A stretch of DNA of 5,635 nucleotides, from positions 1-5,635 of the forward strand of contig CAADST010000109.1 in the NCBI GenBank assembly GCA_900751815.1. Reading direction: 5' to 3'. The position numbers were made by a program, and so were the translations under genes. Below the pieces are notes generated by a model. It worked only from the letters and a program-made list of their open reading frames with translations, did not search any database and was not told the origin of the DNA. The DNA comes from Bacilli bacterium. Its GTDB lineage: Bacteria > Bacillota_I > Bacilli_A > RF39 > UBA660. This document shows, piece after piece, positions 5,627 through 5,635 of the stretch (position 1 is its first letter; each line of letters begins with the position of its first letter).

Positions 5627-5635
5627 CACTATTAA

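Noticed and set aside
1..5635. Mollicute code with TGA as tryptophan, suggested by the extreme AT content
   Set aside because: Every tryptophan I decoded (recombinase, coupling protein, 150-residue protein, 50-codon gene) is TGG, no large gene has an in-frame TGA, and the two small ORFs end in TGA placed exactly at downstream starts.
1..5635. Restriction-modification or toxin-antitoxin system built from the XRE and methyltransferase genes
   Set aside because: The XRE gene resembles a controller protein, but no nuclease or toxin-like gene is adjacent in the window; the neighbours are unknown accessory proteins and transfer genes.

Overview
The window is strongly AT-rich, with poly-A/T tracts, AAAGGAGG-type ribosome binding sites, mainly TAA stops and tryptophan encoded by TGG. 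This points to a low-GC Gram-positive (Firmicutes-type) host using the standard bacterial code. I cannot name a genus. Every gene I can support lies on the minus strand, so the biology reads from the right edge of the window to the left.

Right to left: a rho-independent terminator (5598-5626) ends transcription arriving from outside the window. A compact run of overlapping or closely spaced genes follows: a small XRE-type DNA-binding protein (5307-5570), a class beta DNA methyltransferase (4583-5320), a 50-residue basic, aromatic-rich protein not previously called (4456-4608), an acidic 150-residue protein of unknown function (4007-4459), an acidic 113-residue protein of unknown function (3652-3993), and a VirD4/TraG-type type IV coupling protein (1663-3627). 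After a 58-base spacer comes a 26-codon leader ORF (1524-1604) with a hairpin. Its stop overlaps the start of a small SHOCT-like protein (1295-1531). Last is a large serine recombinase (1-1252) whose C-terminus runs off the left edge.

The gene set reads as the end of an integrative conjugative or mobilizable element. The recombinase would excise and integrate the element. The coupling protein would hand the DNA-relaxase complex to a type IV secretion channel. The methyltransferase, with no restriction enzyme beside it, would modify the element's DNA. The XRE protein is the obvious candidate regulator of the operon. Relaxase, VirB4/VirB6 and other channel genes are not in the window, so whether the element transfers itself or is mobilized cannot be decided here.

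The points most worth a second look are two small ORFs translationally linked to their neighbours, the leader-plus-hairpin arrangement in front of the SHOCT-like gene, a promoter-like sequence (perfect -35, 17-base spacer) inside the end of that gene aimed at the recombinase, and two awkward translation starts (XRE and methyltransferase). No RNA genes, CRISPR arrays, insertion sequences or recognisable attachment sites were seen, and no plus-strand gene is convincing.
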